Below, piece after piece: positions 1 to 7,546 of a stretch of 32,982 nucleotides of DNA (positions are counted from its first letter, which is position 1; each line of letters opens with the position of its first letter). The notes beneath the pieces are model-generated. The model made no database searches. It saw only the letters and a list, made by a program, of their open reading frames with translations, and was not told where the DNA came from. The position numbers were made by a program, and so were the translations under genes. Location: positions 1 through 32,982 of the forward strand of contig JACRHZ010000048.1 in the NCBI GenBank assembly GCA_016220175.1, in the 5' to 3' direction. Source of the stretch: Candidatus Peregrinibacteria bacterium. Its GTDB lineage: Bacteria > Patescibacteriota > Gracilibacteria > CAIRYL01.

Positions 1-111
1 AACGCTTCTGCAGAATCATTCAATGCCAAAATCAAAGGATTCCGTGCCCTTGTTCGTGGTGTTACCGATAAAAGATTCTTCCTCTTCCGTATCTCTAAAA
101 TCTATGCCTGA
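1..111 (+). CDS. Transposase, C-terminal fragment (ISAon1/ISL3-like DDE type)
   Basis: Reading from base 1 in frame gives 36 residues and a TGA stop at 109-111. The segment begins NASAESFNAKIKGFR and ends FFLFRISKIYA. It matches, from memory, the very C-terminus of DDE transposases annotated as ISAon1 family, common in Bacteroidetes and also seen in CPR genomes; the N-A-E-SFNAKIK and FFLFR-KI motifs are the recognisable parts. The catalytic residues lie outside the window. Whether the full gene is intact is unknown. Confidence 0.7.
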   Translation, partial: NASAESFNAKIKGFRALVRGVTDKRFFLFRISKIYA

Positions 112-157
112 TATTTTCTCCAGCAAATTATTGCCTGATCCACAATTTCGAATCAGG
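1..157 (+). mobile_element. Right-hand end of an insertion sequence, cut by the window edge
   Basis: The window opens inside an insertion sequence. A transposase C-terminus ends at 111 and is followed by a short non-coding tail. The tail holds an imperfect hairpin with arms CCTGAT (134-139) and ATCAGG (152-157), which could be part of the terminal inverted repeat. The other end lies outside the window, so the true boundary and target duplication cannot be read. The boundary at 157 is an estimate. The promoter of the downstream tRNA-Leu starts 20 bases further on, so the element landed just outside it. Confidence 0.6.
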
Positions 158-176
158 AAAAGTGAGTTACATTCAA

Positions 177-205
177 TTGCCCCCGCCTCATATCTTCGCT
201 ATCAT
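177..205 (+). promoter_or_regulatory. Promoter of tRNA-Leu
   Basis: A -35 hexamer TTGCCC (177-182) and a -10 hexamer TATCAT (200-205) are separated by 17 bases. Transcription would begin around 212, about ten bases before the tRNA at 223. Confidence 0.55.
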
Positions 206-222
206 TCGCCTGATCTTTTTGT

Positions 223-307
223 GCCGTGGTGGTGGAATTGGCAGACACGCCGGCCTTAGAAGCCGGTGGGGCAACCCGTGAGAGTTCGAGTCTCTCCCAC
301 GGCACCA
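223..307 (+). tRNA. tRNA-Leu (anticodon UAG), CCA encoded
   Basis: The acceptor arm GCCGTGG (223-229) pairs with CCACGGC (297-303), followed by discriminator A and an encoded CCA (305-307). The anticodon loop CTTAGAA sits on a CCGGC/GCCGG stem and shows anticodon TAG. The long variable arm (TGGGG-CAA-CCC) is the class II mark of tRNA-Leu. The T arm GAGAG-TTCGAGT-CTCTC is complete. It reads CUN leucine codons. It has its own promoter and a strong hairpin begins within its CCA. Confidence 0.97.
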
Positions 308-338
308 GCCTTCGTCCGCTTTAGCGGACTTCGGCTGG
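305..338. repeat. Nested palindromic repeat (TCCGCTTTAGCGGA core) after tRNA-Leu
   Basis: CCAGCC (305-310) pairs with GGCTGG (333-338), and inside it GTCCGC-TTTA-GCGGAC (314-329) forms a perfect 6-bp stem with a 4-base loop. The 14-base core TCCGCTTTAGCGGA (315-328) recurs exactly at 8839-8852, 21962-21975 and 22020-22033. Here it may also stop tRNA transcription, although no T tract follows. Confidence 0.75.
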
Positions 339-369
339 CACGCCGAAAGCGAGAAGTTTAGCGAAGTGC

Positions 370-400
370 TGCCCTTCGTAGCTTCATGCGGAGAAGGGCA
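370..400. repeat. Palindromic repeat, GCCCTTCGTAGCTT family, copy 1
   Basis: TGCCCTTC (370-377) pairs with GAAGGGCA (393-400) around a loop beginning GTAGCTTCATGCG. Read on the opposite strand, the hairpin at 8971-8998 has nearly the same arms and loop, so this is a dispersed repeat and not a chance hairpin. It lies in the non-coding gap 308-470, which otherwise shows only the neighbouring palindrome and a possible -10 TATTAT at 447-452. Confidence 0.65.
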
Positions 401-470
401 AAATTGAATTGAGAATTCAGAAAAGGACTACGCTCTCGAGGATTGATATTATGTGTCTTATCTGAAATGC

Positions 471-1031
471 ATGTCTCTCTCAGATATTATTTCACTTCTT
501 CTTATATCCATCGCCCTTGCCATGGATTCCTTCACGGTTTCTTTGACGATTGGAGCAGCTCAAAAAAAGTTTCCCCTGAAAAACGCCGTTATTCTCGCTC
601 TTATTTTTGGAGGAGGACAGTGTGTCTTCCCATGGATTGGGTGGATTTTGGGAGTGTCGATGTATGAGCTTATCAACACCTTTGATCACTGGATCGCTTT
701 TTTCCTCCTATTTTTTGTCGGAATCAAAATGATACGAGAATCTTTTCACGCCGATGCCAAACAAAAATTTTCTCTGGAAATTCCCCTTCTCATTCTTCTC
801 GGAACAAGTGTCAGTATTGACGCTCTCGCAATTGGACTTAGTTTTGCACTGCTTCGCCAAAATATTCTCCTCCTTTCCATTTTCGCTGGAATAATTTCAT
901 TCATTTTTTCACTTGTAGGAATTTTTCTTGGGAAAAAAGTAGGATTTCTTTTCGGAAAACGAGCAGAATTTTTTGGAGGACTTATCCTCATCGGCATTGG
1001 GCTTAATATTCTGAGAGAACATTTAGCGTAG
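471..1031 (+). CDS. mntP: MntP-like manganese efflux pump
   Basis: The protein (187 residues from this ATG) is a small six-helix membrane protein of the MntP/DUF204 family, which exports Mn2+ across the cytoplasmic membrane. Two internally repeated halves are visible. The first has ALAMDSFTVSLTIGA near residue 15 and the second has SIDALAIGLSFALL near residue 120. Each carries the acidic residue in a helix that is the family's signature. An in-frame GTG at 453 would add six residues, but the ATG at 471 puts the first helix where the family has it. No Shine-Dalgarno site is seen with either start. No mntS/MntR site or yybP riboswitch was recognised upstream. The gene is monocistronic and precedes the pilus operon. 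Confidence 0.88.
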   Translation: MSLSDIISLLLISIALAMDSFTVSLTIGAAQKKFPLKNAVILALIFGGGQCVFPWIGWILGVSMYELINTFDHWIAFFLLFFVGIKMIRESFHADAKQKFSLEIPLLILLGTSVSIDALAIGLSFALLRQNILLLSIFAGIISFIFSLVGIFLGKKVGFLFGKRAEFFGGLILIGIGLNILREHLA

Positions 1032-1054
1032 ACTTCCTAAAGCAGATGGGCGCC

Positions 1055-1083
1055 TTGTTTTTTTCGTGTTTTTGCGGTACAAT
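1055..1083 (+). promoter_or_regulatory. Promoter of the type IV pilus operon
   Basis: TTGTTT (1055-1060) and TACAAT (1078-1083) are 17 bases apart. The expected start of transcription is near 1090, about 20 bases before the ATG at 1111. Confidence 0.7.
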
Positions 1084-1110
1084 ACAAGGAAACATATTAA
1101 ATACATACAC

Positions 1111-2436
1111 ATGGACGATTCTTCTCAGGAAAAAATTCCATCTTCGGCTGAAGGAACAGAAAAAACTCCCGAATCTTCAGGTGCACCGAATCTTGAACAA
1201 CTCGTAGCTTCAAGCGAAGAAAAAATAAAACACATGGAGAATTCACAAATTACTCAGGCGGATATAGAGCATACTCATGAATCCACAGCCATTCCAAAGA
1301 TTCTTCAAGATGACGATGATGAAATTATTCCGGGAGTAAAGTTTGCACTTCCGTCTGTTTCCATCGCCAAACAGAGACCAGATGGGGAGAGTGGACTTCA
1401 AAAAATCACGAAATTTTTTGGAAAAGGGGTGACATTCATGAAACAAAAGATCAATGCCGTAAGCACATCTCTTGAGCAAACAAAAAAAAGTCATGAAGAG
1501 AAAGGAAATATGTTTACAAAGATTTTCTCGGAAAATAAATCATCCACCGAAGTCACAGGAGGATCAGAGCTTATTGAAAACATAATCGCACAAAGTCATG
1601 GAACTGAGGCAGTTCCGGATGTAAAGGTGCCCCCCTCAGAAGTCGCATCACCAGAAGAAATGGAGAACCAAAAAGAAGGAAAACTCAAATCACACGAACG
1701 AAGAATTTTAGATCTCCAGAGTAAAAAAGAAGCAGAAAAAGTGCTTCTTGATGAACAAGTGAAAGAAAAAAAAGGGGAAAACATGTTGCAAATTGCAAAA
1801 ATTTTTGCGGGGATAAGTATTCTTCTCCCCATCACCTCCTTCCTTTTTAGTGGGCTTTTTTTGAGCACAGAAGGATTCCTTTCGGGACTTCTTGGTGAGA
1901 AAAATTATGGACTTACTCTTAAAAATAAAACGGAAGAACTCACCCGTATTGAAGCCGATATTGCAAAGGCGAATAGTGAAATGGCCACACTCGACCAAAA
2001 AGTTAATGGAATTCAGAATAATGAGGTGCTTGCGGAAATTGCACAAAAAAGAATTCATTGGAATCGTGTTTTTGAAAAAATACTTACTCTCACCGACACA
2101 ACATTTGAAGGGAATTCTGTAGGGCGTTACGTTACTTACCAATCATATTCAGGAGACACCGCTACACAAACATTAAAAATTTCAGGAGAAGTGCGGGCGC
2201 CAACGGGAAAAAGTTTTGAGGCCCTCATTAAGCTGAAAAATGCTCTCAACGAGCATCCTAATTTTGGCGGAGTAGAACTTCGCCAATTTTCCAAAAGATC
2301 ATGTGCTGAGAAAAGTAAAATATCCGCAGCGTTGTCGTGTGCGCCATTTTTCTTTAGTCTGAAGTACACATCAGATTCGGAGCTCACTCTTAAAGCAGCG
2401 CCTCCTGAATCTGACCCAAATAAAAAACCAGAATAA
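1111..2436 (+). CDS. PilN-like type IV pilus assembly protein with long cytoplasmic N-terminus
   Basis: The 441-residue protein has a charged, low-complexity N-terminal part of about 220 residues. One membrane helix follows near 228-250 (IFAGISILLPITSFLFSGLF). Then comes a coiled coil (LTRIEADIAKANSEMATLDQKV) and a C-terminal domain of about 150 residues. Apart from the extra N-terminus this is the layout of PilN, the inner-membrane partner of PilO that links the pilus motor to the envelope. Sequence motifs are weak, so the call leans on topology and on the pilO-like, pilB and pilC genes behind it. The frame is open back to 1066, but that start would overlap the promoter, so ATG 1111 is chosen. 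No PilM gene precedes it. The long N-terminus could stand in for PilM contacts, which is speculation. Confidence 0.65.
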   Translation: MDDSSQEKIPSSAEGTEKTPESSGAPNLEQLVASSEEKIKHMENSQITQADIEHTHESTAIPKILQDDDDEIIPGVKFALPSVSIAKQRPDGESGLQKITKFFGKGVTFMKQKINAVSTSLEQTKKSHEEKGNMFTKIFSENKSSTEVTGGSELIENIIAQSHGTEAVPDVKVPPSEVASPEEMENQKEGKLKSHERRILDLQSKKEAEKVLLDEQVKEKKGENMLQIAKIFAGISILLPITSFLFSGLFLSTEGFLSGLLGEKNYGLTLKNKTEELTRIEADIAKANSEMATLDQKVNGIQNNEVLAEIAQKRIHWNRVFEKILTLTDTTFEGNSVGRYVTYQSYSGDTATQTLKISGEVRAPTGKSFEALIKLKNALNEHPNFGGVELRQFSKRSCAEKSKISAALSCAPFFFSLKYTSDSELTLKAAPPESDPNKKPE

Positions 2437-2472
2437 TTTAAAATTTATAATTTACAATTTAAAATTTCCCCC

Positions 2473-3189
2473 ATGCTCCCCAGTCAAAAAAAACAATTCG
2501 AAGAAATTCTTCACAAACTCAAATCAATTCGCCAGAATTTTATAATTCTTATGACAATCGGTACTGTCACAGTCGCGGGAACAATATTTTTTCACTCGTA
2601 TCCAAAATACACGGAAGCACAAAAAGATAAAATTGAAATTCAACAAATAGATGCAAAGATAAAAGAAAAAAAGACAGGAGCAGATGATATAAAAACTGAA
2701 CTCGCGGAAAAGGAAAAGAAATTCAATGAAGATATTAAGGATTTGAAGCCCATTCTCGAGAGAGCGCTTCCTACTTCTGATCCAACAGATGAAATCGCCG
2801 AATTTTTGGAAGATTTTGCACTCTATACAAACTCGGAAACACACCCTATGTCCATGGAAAACATTGCCTTTACGGAACCAAAGAAAGAAGGGGGCTATTT
2901 TGTTGTCCCATTTCGAATGAGCATTGAAGCTGATCAGGAAAATTTTTCTCGATTTATGAAACAGGTAGAAATTTCCGGGTCACTCAAACGTGAGGATTTC
3001 TATCGACAAAATTCGGTTCCCATCATGAGCATTGAAAGCATCAATGTGAATATTCCACAGGAAAAAGATGAGGATCCTGCACTAAAAAAATCGGAGTCAT
3101 CAGGTGAAAAAAAAATAGAAACTTTTTCCTTTAGCGTTAATCTGCAGGCGTATTACAAGCCAGAAGCAGAAACGGTGGAAGGGAAATGA
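2473..3189 (+). CDS. PilO-like type IV pilus assembly protein
   Basis: The 238-residue protein has a short cytoplasmic N-terminus and one membrane helix near residues 20-40 (FIILMTIGTVTVAGTIFF). A strongly charged coiled coil follows near 50-85 and then an extracytoplasmic domain. The phrase YFVVPFRMSIEADQENFSRF matches the ferredoxin-like core of PilO, which usually reads '...v...l.G.y..l..Fl..le.l.R'. PilO pairs with PilN to form the alignment subcomplex of the pilus machine. It lies 36 bases after the PilN-like gene, and that gap is filled with an AT-rich word repeat. The start is preceded by a pyrimidine tract (tttccccc) and no Shine-Dalgarno site. Confidence 0.68.
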   Translation: MLPSQKKQFEEILHKLKSIRQNFIILMTIGTVTVAGTIFFHSYPKYTEAQKDKIEIQQIDAKIKEKKTGADDIKTELAEKEKKFNEDIKDLKPILERALPTSDPTDEIAEFLEDFALYTNSETHPMSMENIAFTEPKKEGGYFVVPFRMSIEADQENFSRFMKQVEISGSLKREDFYRQNSVPIMSIESINVNIPQEKDEDPALKKSESSGEKKIETFSFSVNLQAYYKPEAETVEGK

Positions 3190-3199
3190 ACTGAGCGGA

Positions 3200-3233
3200 G
3201 AATTTTAAATTTTAAATTCTAGATTTTAGATTA
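3200..3233. repeat. AT-rich word repeat between pilO-like and pilB-like genes
   Basis: The stretch has the same short words (TTTTAAA, TTCTAGA, TTTTAGA) as the larger palindromes at 4524, 24201, 26400 and 31048, but only one arm is seen. A similar single arm lies at 2437-2466, between the pilN- and pilO-like genes. They sit directly after stop codons. Confidence 0.5.
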
Positions 3234-3281
3234 TATACAGCACCCTGAAAGACTCTTCAATTCCTAATTCCTACTTTTGCC

Positions 3282-4523
3282 ATGCCAGATAAAAATACAA
3301 AAGAAAAATTAACGGACGCTATTATCGCGGGAAACATTCCGCAAATTGTGCTCTATACACTCGAACACGCTTTCGAACTTGGATCTTCAGATCTTCATTT
3401 TGAGCCAGGAGAACACACCGTTCGTATAAGGTTTCGTGTGGATGGAATACTTAGAGAAATTATTGAATATCCAAAGAACATTCATAGTGCTGTTACTTCT
3501 CGCATAAAAATCATGTCTGGGCTCAAAATTGATGAACAGAGAAAGCCGCAAGATGGACGCATGCTGACTTCTACGGAAGATCGAAAACAGCTCGAACTTC
3601 GTGTTTCAACGCTCCCCACAATTCATGGAGAAAAAACAGTAATGCGTCTTCAGGACAAAACACGAGATATTCCGACGTTTGAAGAACTCGGACTTACGGG
3701 AAACAATTATAAATATATGATGAATACCATTCGCAATCCGAATGGGATTACGCTGGTAACGGGGCCAACCGGATCAGGAAAAACAACGACGCTCTATTCA
3801 GCGATGAGTCTTCTCAACAAAGTGGATGTGAATATCATGACCATTGAAGATCCGGTGGAATATGAAATGGCAGGGCTTTCGCAGAGCCAAGTGCATCCTG
3901 ATATCGGATATGATTTTGCTTATGGTCTTCGTACTGCGCTTCGTCAGGATCCAGACATCATCATGGTGGGAGAGATTCGTGACCAGGAAACGATTGAAAT
4001 TGCCATCAAGGCTGCACTTACCGGACACATGGTGCTCAGCACCATTCATACGAATTCTGCTGTTTCGACAATTACCCGTATTTTGGATATGGGAGTACAG
4101 CCATATAAGATCACGTCTTCACTTCGAACGATTGAGGCACAGAGACTTCTCAGAAGAATTTGTCAGCACTGTAAAGAATCATATGTGGCAGAGCCAGCGG
4201 TTGTTCAGGAAATTCATAAAAAACTCGATACTCTCAGTGCGGACGAAGATTTTGACAGATCTCTTCTCCAGAATATTCAACTCTATCGTGGAAAGGGATG
4301 TGAAAAATGTGGAGGAACAGGAATGAAAGGACGAGTGGCAATTTATGAAGTAATGCCGATGAACCGAGAAATAGAAAAACTCGTACTCGAAGGAAGCCGC
4401 GAAGCAGAAATTGAGAAACTCGCACAGTTACAAGGAATGACGACGCTTCTTCAGGATGGCTACATGAAGGCGCTGAACGGAATTACGACGCTGGAGGAAG
4501 TGTATAAAGTAGCAATTAGTTAA
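3282..4523 (+). CDS. pilB: Type IV pilus assembly ATPase, PilB/GspE type
   Basis: The 413-residue protein is a hexameric secretion ATPase that powers pilus extension at the inner membrane. Motifs in order are SSDLHFEP near residue 35, Walker A GPTGSGKTT near 161, the Asp box TIEDPVEY near 188, and Walker B IIMVGEIRDQET near 225. The His box TGHMVLSTIHTN follows near 247. A zinc site comes last: CQHC near 293 and CEKC near 340. The tetracysteine insert marks PilB/GspE extension ATPases and is absent from PilT. PilB usually has 550-570 residues. The N-terminal MshEN/N1 part is missing here and the protein begins at the N2 domain. No separate pilT is in the window. Confidence 0.93.
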   Translation: MPDKNTKEKLTDAIIAGNIPQIVLYTLEHAFELGSSDLHFEPGEHTVRIRFRVDGILREIIEYPKNIHSAVTSRIKIMSGLKIDEQRKPQDGRMLTSTEDRKQLELRVSTLPTIHGEKTVMRLQDKTRDIPTFEELGLTGNNYKYMMNTIRNPNGITLVTGPTGSGKTTTLYSAMSLLNKVDVNIMTIEDPVEYEMAGLSQSQVHPDIGYDFAYGLRTALRQDPDIIMVGEIRDQETIEIAIKAALTGHMVLSTIHTNSAVSTITRILDMGVQPYKITSSLRTIEAQRLLRRICQHCKESYVAEPAVVQEIHKKLDTLSADEDFDRSLLQNIQLYRGKGCEKCGGTGMKGRVAIYEVMPMNREIEKLVLEGSREAEIEKLAQLQGMTTLLQDGYMKALNGITTLEEVYKVAIS

Positions 4524-4676
4524 TTTTAAATTTTGAAATTTAAAATTTCTAAATAAATCCTAATTTCTAATTTTTAAAACCCATACATCAATTTGAACAT
4601 TTTCCCCTTAGACATTGAAACTTAAAAATTATTTAGAAATTTCAAAATTTAAAATTAAAAATTCTCCTCAATTACT
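4524..4676. repeat. AT-rich word palindrome between pilB and pilC
   Basis: The gap after the pilB stop is filled by a near-palindrome. The left side has TAATTTTAAATTTTGAAATT and the right side its complement, ending in TTAGAAATTTC...TTAAAAATTCTCCTCA. The left arm carries one extra AAAATTT unit, so the arms vary by whole 7-base words. The right arm ends in the same TTAAAAATTCTCCTCA as the element at 31048-31204, so the two are members of one family. Confidence 0.7.
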
Positions 4677-4690
4677 TTTTTTTCTCACCT

Positions 4691-5890
4691 ATGCCAGATC
4701 AACTCATCTCTCCATCAATTCATATTAGTAAAGACGAATTCCGAAAGGTAAATGTCAACGAAGTCGGAATGGGCTCTCCGAAGGGAAATCTTTTTGAGCG
4801 CCTCAATGAATGGGTGGTGAACATCTCTCCGCTCAATATTAAGGAAAAAGTATCCTTTTTTCGCCTCATGGCGACGATGATTAATGCCGGAGTTTCCCTC
4901 ATGAAATCACTCGCAATTATGGAAGAACAGACGAAAGATCATAAAATGAAACGAATTTGTGAAAGGCTTATTCAATATGTGGAAATGGGACAAACACTTT
5001 CCCAAGGAGTTGCCGCTTTTCCAGACGTATTTTCCACATCTGAAATTGGTATGATTCGTTCCGGAGAAGCATCCGGACGGCTGAATCATGTACTTCTGAG
5101 TCTTGCAGATCAAGTCGAGAAAGGCGCGAAACTCAGGGGGAAAATTAAGGGAGCAATGATGTACCCAATGGTAATTATTATTGTGATCATTGGTGTATTT
5201 ATTACGATTACCGTCATGGTAATTCCAAAACTTAAAGAGACATTTGAGGCATCACATGCCGAACTTCCCGCAACAACACAACTCATGATTAATATTAATA
5301 CACTTTTACAAGGAAGTACTCTCGGCATTCCCAACGTCATTTTTATTCTTTTGGGGCTCGGAGGACTTATAGCGCTTATTATATTTTGGAAAAAAACTGA
5401 TTCTGGAAAATATTATTGGGACAGCATCATGCTTCAAATTCCTGTCTTTGGCATGCTCCGAAGAAAGCTCGTGCTTGCTTCATTCTCTCGCAGTGTTTCC
5501 ACGCTTACAGACAGCGGACTTTCCATCGTAAAAACACTTCGAATTACCGCAGAAGTTGTGGGAAATGAAGTCTACAGGCGCCGAATTATTCTTCTTGCGG
5601 AAGACGTGAAACAGGGAATTACCATGGGAGAAAACCTGCAGGGAAATTCAAAGATGTTTCCCGTGATGCTCGTTTCTATGATTTCCGTGGGAGAACAAAC
5701 AGCGCAAATTGCAGATGTTACGGCAAAAGTTGCGGAATTTTATGAAGATGAAGTCGACACAATGGTAAAGACACTTTCTTCTCTCATGGAACCGATTATT
5801 ATTGTGGTCATTGGGAGCGTTGTGGGATTCATGGTTGCGGCCATTATGACGCCGATTATGAATATGAGTGAGGTGGTGACGAAAGGGTAG
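4691..5890 (+). CDS. pilC: Type IV pilus inner-membrane platform protein PilC
   Basis: The 399-residue protein has the two T2SSF domains of PilC/GspF, the membrane platform on which the PilB motor acts. Domain 1 starts near residue 55 (FFRLMATMINAGVSLMKSLAIM) and is followed by helices near 155-180 (MYPMVIIIVIIGVFITITVMV) and 220-235. Domain 2 starts near 262 (SFSRSVSTLTDSGLSIVKTLRI), with a final helix near 365-390 (MEPIIIVVIGSVVGFMVAAIM). Length and layout are normal for the family. It ends the operon, with a strong hairpin behind it. The start is preceded by tttttctcacct, again pyrimidine-rich with no Shine-Dalgarno site. Confidence 0.93.
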   Translation: MPDQLISPSIHISKDEFRKVNVNEVGMGSPKGNLFERLNEWVVNISPLNIKEKVSFFRLMATMINAGVSLMKSLAIMEEQTKDHKMKRICERLIQYVEMGQTLSQGVAAFPDVFSTSEIGMIRSGEASGRLNHVLLSLADQVEKGAKLRGKIKGAMMYPMVIIIVIIGVFITITVMVIPKLKETFEASHAELPATTQLMININTLLQGSTLGIPNVIFILLGLGGLIALIIFWKKTDSGKYYWDSIMLQIPVFGMLRRKLVLASFSRSVSTLTDSGLSIVKTLRITAEVVGNEVYRRRIILLAEDVKQGITMGENLQGNSKMFPVMLVSMISVGEQTAQIADVTAKVAEFYEDEVDTMVKTLSSLMEPIIIVVIGSVVGFMVAAIMTPIMNMSEVVTKG

Positions 5891-5896
5891 GGGAGA

Positions 5897-5930
5897 ATGT
5901 AAAATGCAGAATGTAAAATGTAAAATGTAT
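5897..5930. repeat. Tandem 8-base word repeat (AATGTAAA) after pilC
   Basis: AATGTAAA-like words occur four times in a row just after the pilC stop. No opposite arm is seen. It resembles the intergenic word repeats elsewhere in the window but uses a different word. Confidence 0.5.
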
Positions 5931-5933
5931 TTC

Positions 5934-5968
5934 CTTCGTGCGAGGCACCTCTCCAGAGGTGCCCGAAG
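5934..5968 (+). terminator. Hairpin at the end of the pil operon
   Basis: GGCACCTCT (5944-5952) pairs perfectly with AGAGGTGCC (5955-5963), and an outer stem CTTCG/CGAAG extends it to 5934-5968. No clean T tract follows, so its action as a terminator is inferred from strength and position. Confidence 0.6.
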
Positions 5969-6063
5969 AGGAATAAGAAGGACATACTTTATATACAACA
6001 ATACAAAAAAAATATTTTGCAAATAAAAATAGAAGGAAATAGCAGAAAAAAGACGAAAAACGC

Positions 6064-6092
6064 TTGGATTTTGCCAAAATATTTGCTATAAT
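6064..6092 (+). promoter_or_regulatory. Extended -10 promoter of the first pilin gene
   Basis: TTGGAT (6064-6069) and TATAAT (6087-6092) are 17 bases apart, with TG at 6084-6085 forming an extended -10 element. It is the best consensus promoter in the left half and gives a leader of about 70 bases before the pilin ATG, in keeping with a highly expressed major pilin. Confidence 0.8.
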
Positions 6093-6172
6093 AGCTCTAA
6101 GAAATAAATACATTTCCTTACTTCTGAAACAATTTTTTCCTCTTCTTTTTTTATTATTTCATCTCCCTCAAT

Positions 6173-6724
6173 ATGAAAAGGACGCAAGGTTTTACCCTTA
6201 TTGAGTTGCTTGTAGTGATTACCATCATTGGTATTCTTGCGGTAACGTCGATAACTCTCTTTACGAACTCTCAAGAGAAAGCAAAAGATGCGGCAAGGCA
6301 AGCAGATCTTTCTTCTATGGAATCTGCAGTGAATTTATACTATGCAAATGCTTCTCTTTATCCGGGAGCAGCAACTGTGGCCGATTTTGCGAAGTTAACA
6401 AAAGCGGATTTAACAACCGCAATAGTTGGAAATTATATCAATAAGCTTTCTATTGATCCCTCAAGTCCGACAAATAAGTATGACTATGCGGTGGAGTATG
6501 AAACAGCTGGTGACCCAACTAAACCAGTAAAATATTGGGAGTTTTCTGTTGAATTAGAATCAAGTACCAATGACGCAAAAGAGGATGCAGATGGTGGAAA
6601 TAATGGTGATCAACTTGAGGCAGGTAAAGGTACCTTAAGTGTAGGGGGAGCTACTGCTACTAATGATTATGTAGAAGATGGTAGTGGTGTTAATGGCGCA
6701 ATACAAACGTCATGGTCGTCATAA
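6173..6724 (+). CDS. Type IV pilin, probable major subunit
   Basis: The 183-residue protein has a short class III leader, MKRTQG, cut before F in G-FTLIELLVVITIIGILA. Glu5 and the hydrophobic N-terminal helix that packs in the pilus core are present. The polar remainder is rich in Asp, Asn, Gly, Thr and Ser. No cysteine pair is present for a D-loop. The protein would be processed by a prepilin peptidase (not in the window) and assembled by the PilB/PilC machinery encoded just upstream. It has its own strong promoter and its own terminator, so it is transcribed apart from the operon. It is probably the abundant pilin, but that is inference. Confidence 0.9.
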   Translation: MKRTQGFTLIELLVVITIIGILAVTSITLFTNSQEKAKDAARQADLSSMESAVNLYYANASLYPGAATVADFAKLTKADLTTAIVGNYINKLSIDPSSPTNKYDYAVEYETAGDPTKPVKYWEFSVELESSTNDAKEDADGGNNGDQLEAGKGTLSVGGATATNDYVEDGSGVNGAIQTSWSS

Positions 6725-6753
6725 TGTGATTTAGGCGGTTTATATAACGTATG

Positions 6754-6792
6754 AAAAAGGAGTCAGATGATAAACAACTGGCTCCTTTTTAA
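6754..6792 (+). terminator. Intrinsic terminator after the first pilin
   Basis: AAAAAGGAGTCAG (6754-6766) pairs with CTGGCTCCTTTTT (6778-6790) with one G-U pair, and the stem ends in a T run. This is a standard rho-independent terminator. Its 5' A run also lets it work on the other strand. Confidence 0.9.
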
Positions 6793-6880
6793 ATTCTGTG
6801 GAAAATTTATTCCCTTCTTCTTTTTATATTTTTTGTGTATATTTTGAATAATGAAACTATTTCCTTTTGTAAATATTATT

Positions 6881-7414
6881 ATGTTTTTGCAAAAGAAAAA
6901 ACTTGAAAGCAGAGGGTTTACACTTATTGAACTTCTTGTGGTGATTACAATTATTGGAATTCTCGCCGTGGTGAGCATAACAAATTATCAAAGTGCACAA
7001 GAAAAAGCACTTGATACTGCACGGATTGCTGACATGAATACATTACTCAATTCAACCCAACTTTACCTTCATACAAATTCAGTAGTACCCCATGAAGACT
7101 CTGGAGATCTTTCCAAACAAACCCTTGAAGATGCGATGAATGGCGTGTTTTTAACGAGTGTTCCTGTAGATCCCGCCACGAATCAATATGTATATGCCAT
7201 TGGAAATGGCCGCGATGGTGAAGAATATGGCGCATTTGAATACAACTCCCAACTCGCTTCCTCCCTTAACGATATTCAAGAACAATCCGATGGTGGCGAT
7301 GTCCCGGAACTCTATGAGAATGGAAATGACACGCTTGAACTCGCGCCAACAGATTTTCCGCTTGGTGTTGGAGATATCTCCGAGACAGTGACGTATTGGG
7401 TAAGGACGGAATAA
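6881..7414 (+). CDS. Second type IV pilin-like protein
   Basis: The protein has 177 residues from this ATG. A 12-residue charged leader MFLQKKKLESRG is cut before FTLIELLVVITIIGILA, which is almost identical to the first pilin's N-terminal helix. The C-terminal domain differs and ends YWVRTE. An in-frame ATG at 6851 would give a 22-residue leader with a hydrophobic start, less typical of a pilin. A possible -10 TATATT lies at 6838-6843. The identical N-terminal helix with a divergent head suggests gene duplication and co-assembly, as a minor pilin or an alternative major one. Confidence 0.87.
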   Translation: MFLQKKKLESRGFTLIELLVVITIIGILAVVSITNYQSAQEKALDTARIADMNTLLNSTQLYLHTNSVVPHEDSGDLSKQTLEDAMNGVFLTSVPVDPATNQYVYAIGNGRDGEEYGAFEYNSQLASSLNDIQEQSDGGDVPELYENGNDTLELAPTDFPLGVGDISETVTYWVRTE

Positions 7415-7511
7415 AAATCTCATTTTCTCTTCTGTCTATTGCGAACTCGCCAACCGTGGCAGTGTGGTGAGGGGAAATGGCTCGACAATATTCTCCCAAG
7501 GTATAAAATGG

Positions 7512-7539
7512 TTGCAAAAATTTTATACTTCGGTATAAT
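7512..7539 (+). promoter_or_regulatory. Promoter giving an essentially leaderless ATPase mRNA
   Basis: TTGCAA (7512-7517) and TATAAT (7534-7539) are 16 bases apart. Seven bases separate the end of the -10 from the ATG at 7547, so transcription should begin at or within a base of the start codon. Confidence 0.7.
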
Positions 7540-7546
7540 ATTCACG

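Noticed and set aside
23-259. Open frame of 78 codons at the left edge
   Set aside because: It overlaps the transposase frame, a hairpin, the tRNA promoter and the tRNA itself; it resembles no protein.
443-667. Alternative frame over the mntP start
   Set aside because: It overlaps mntP in another frame and shows no protein family features.
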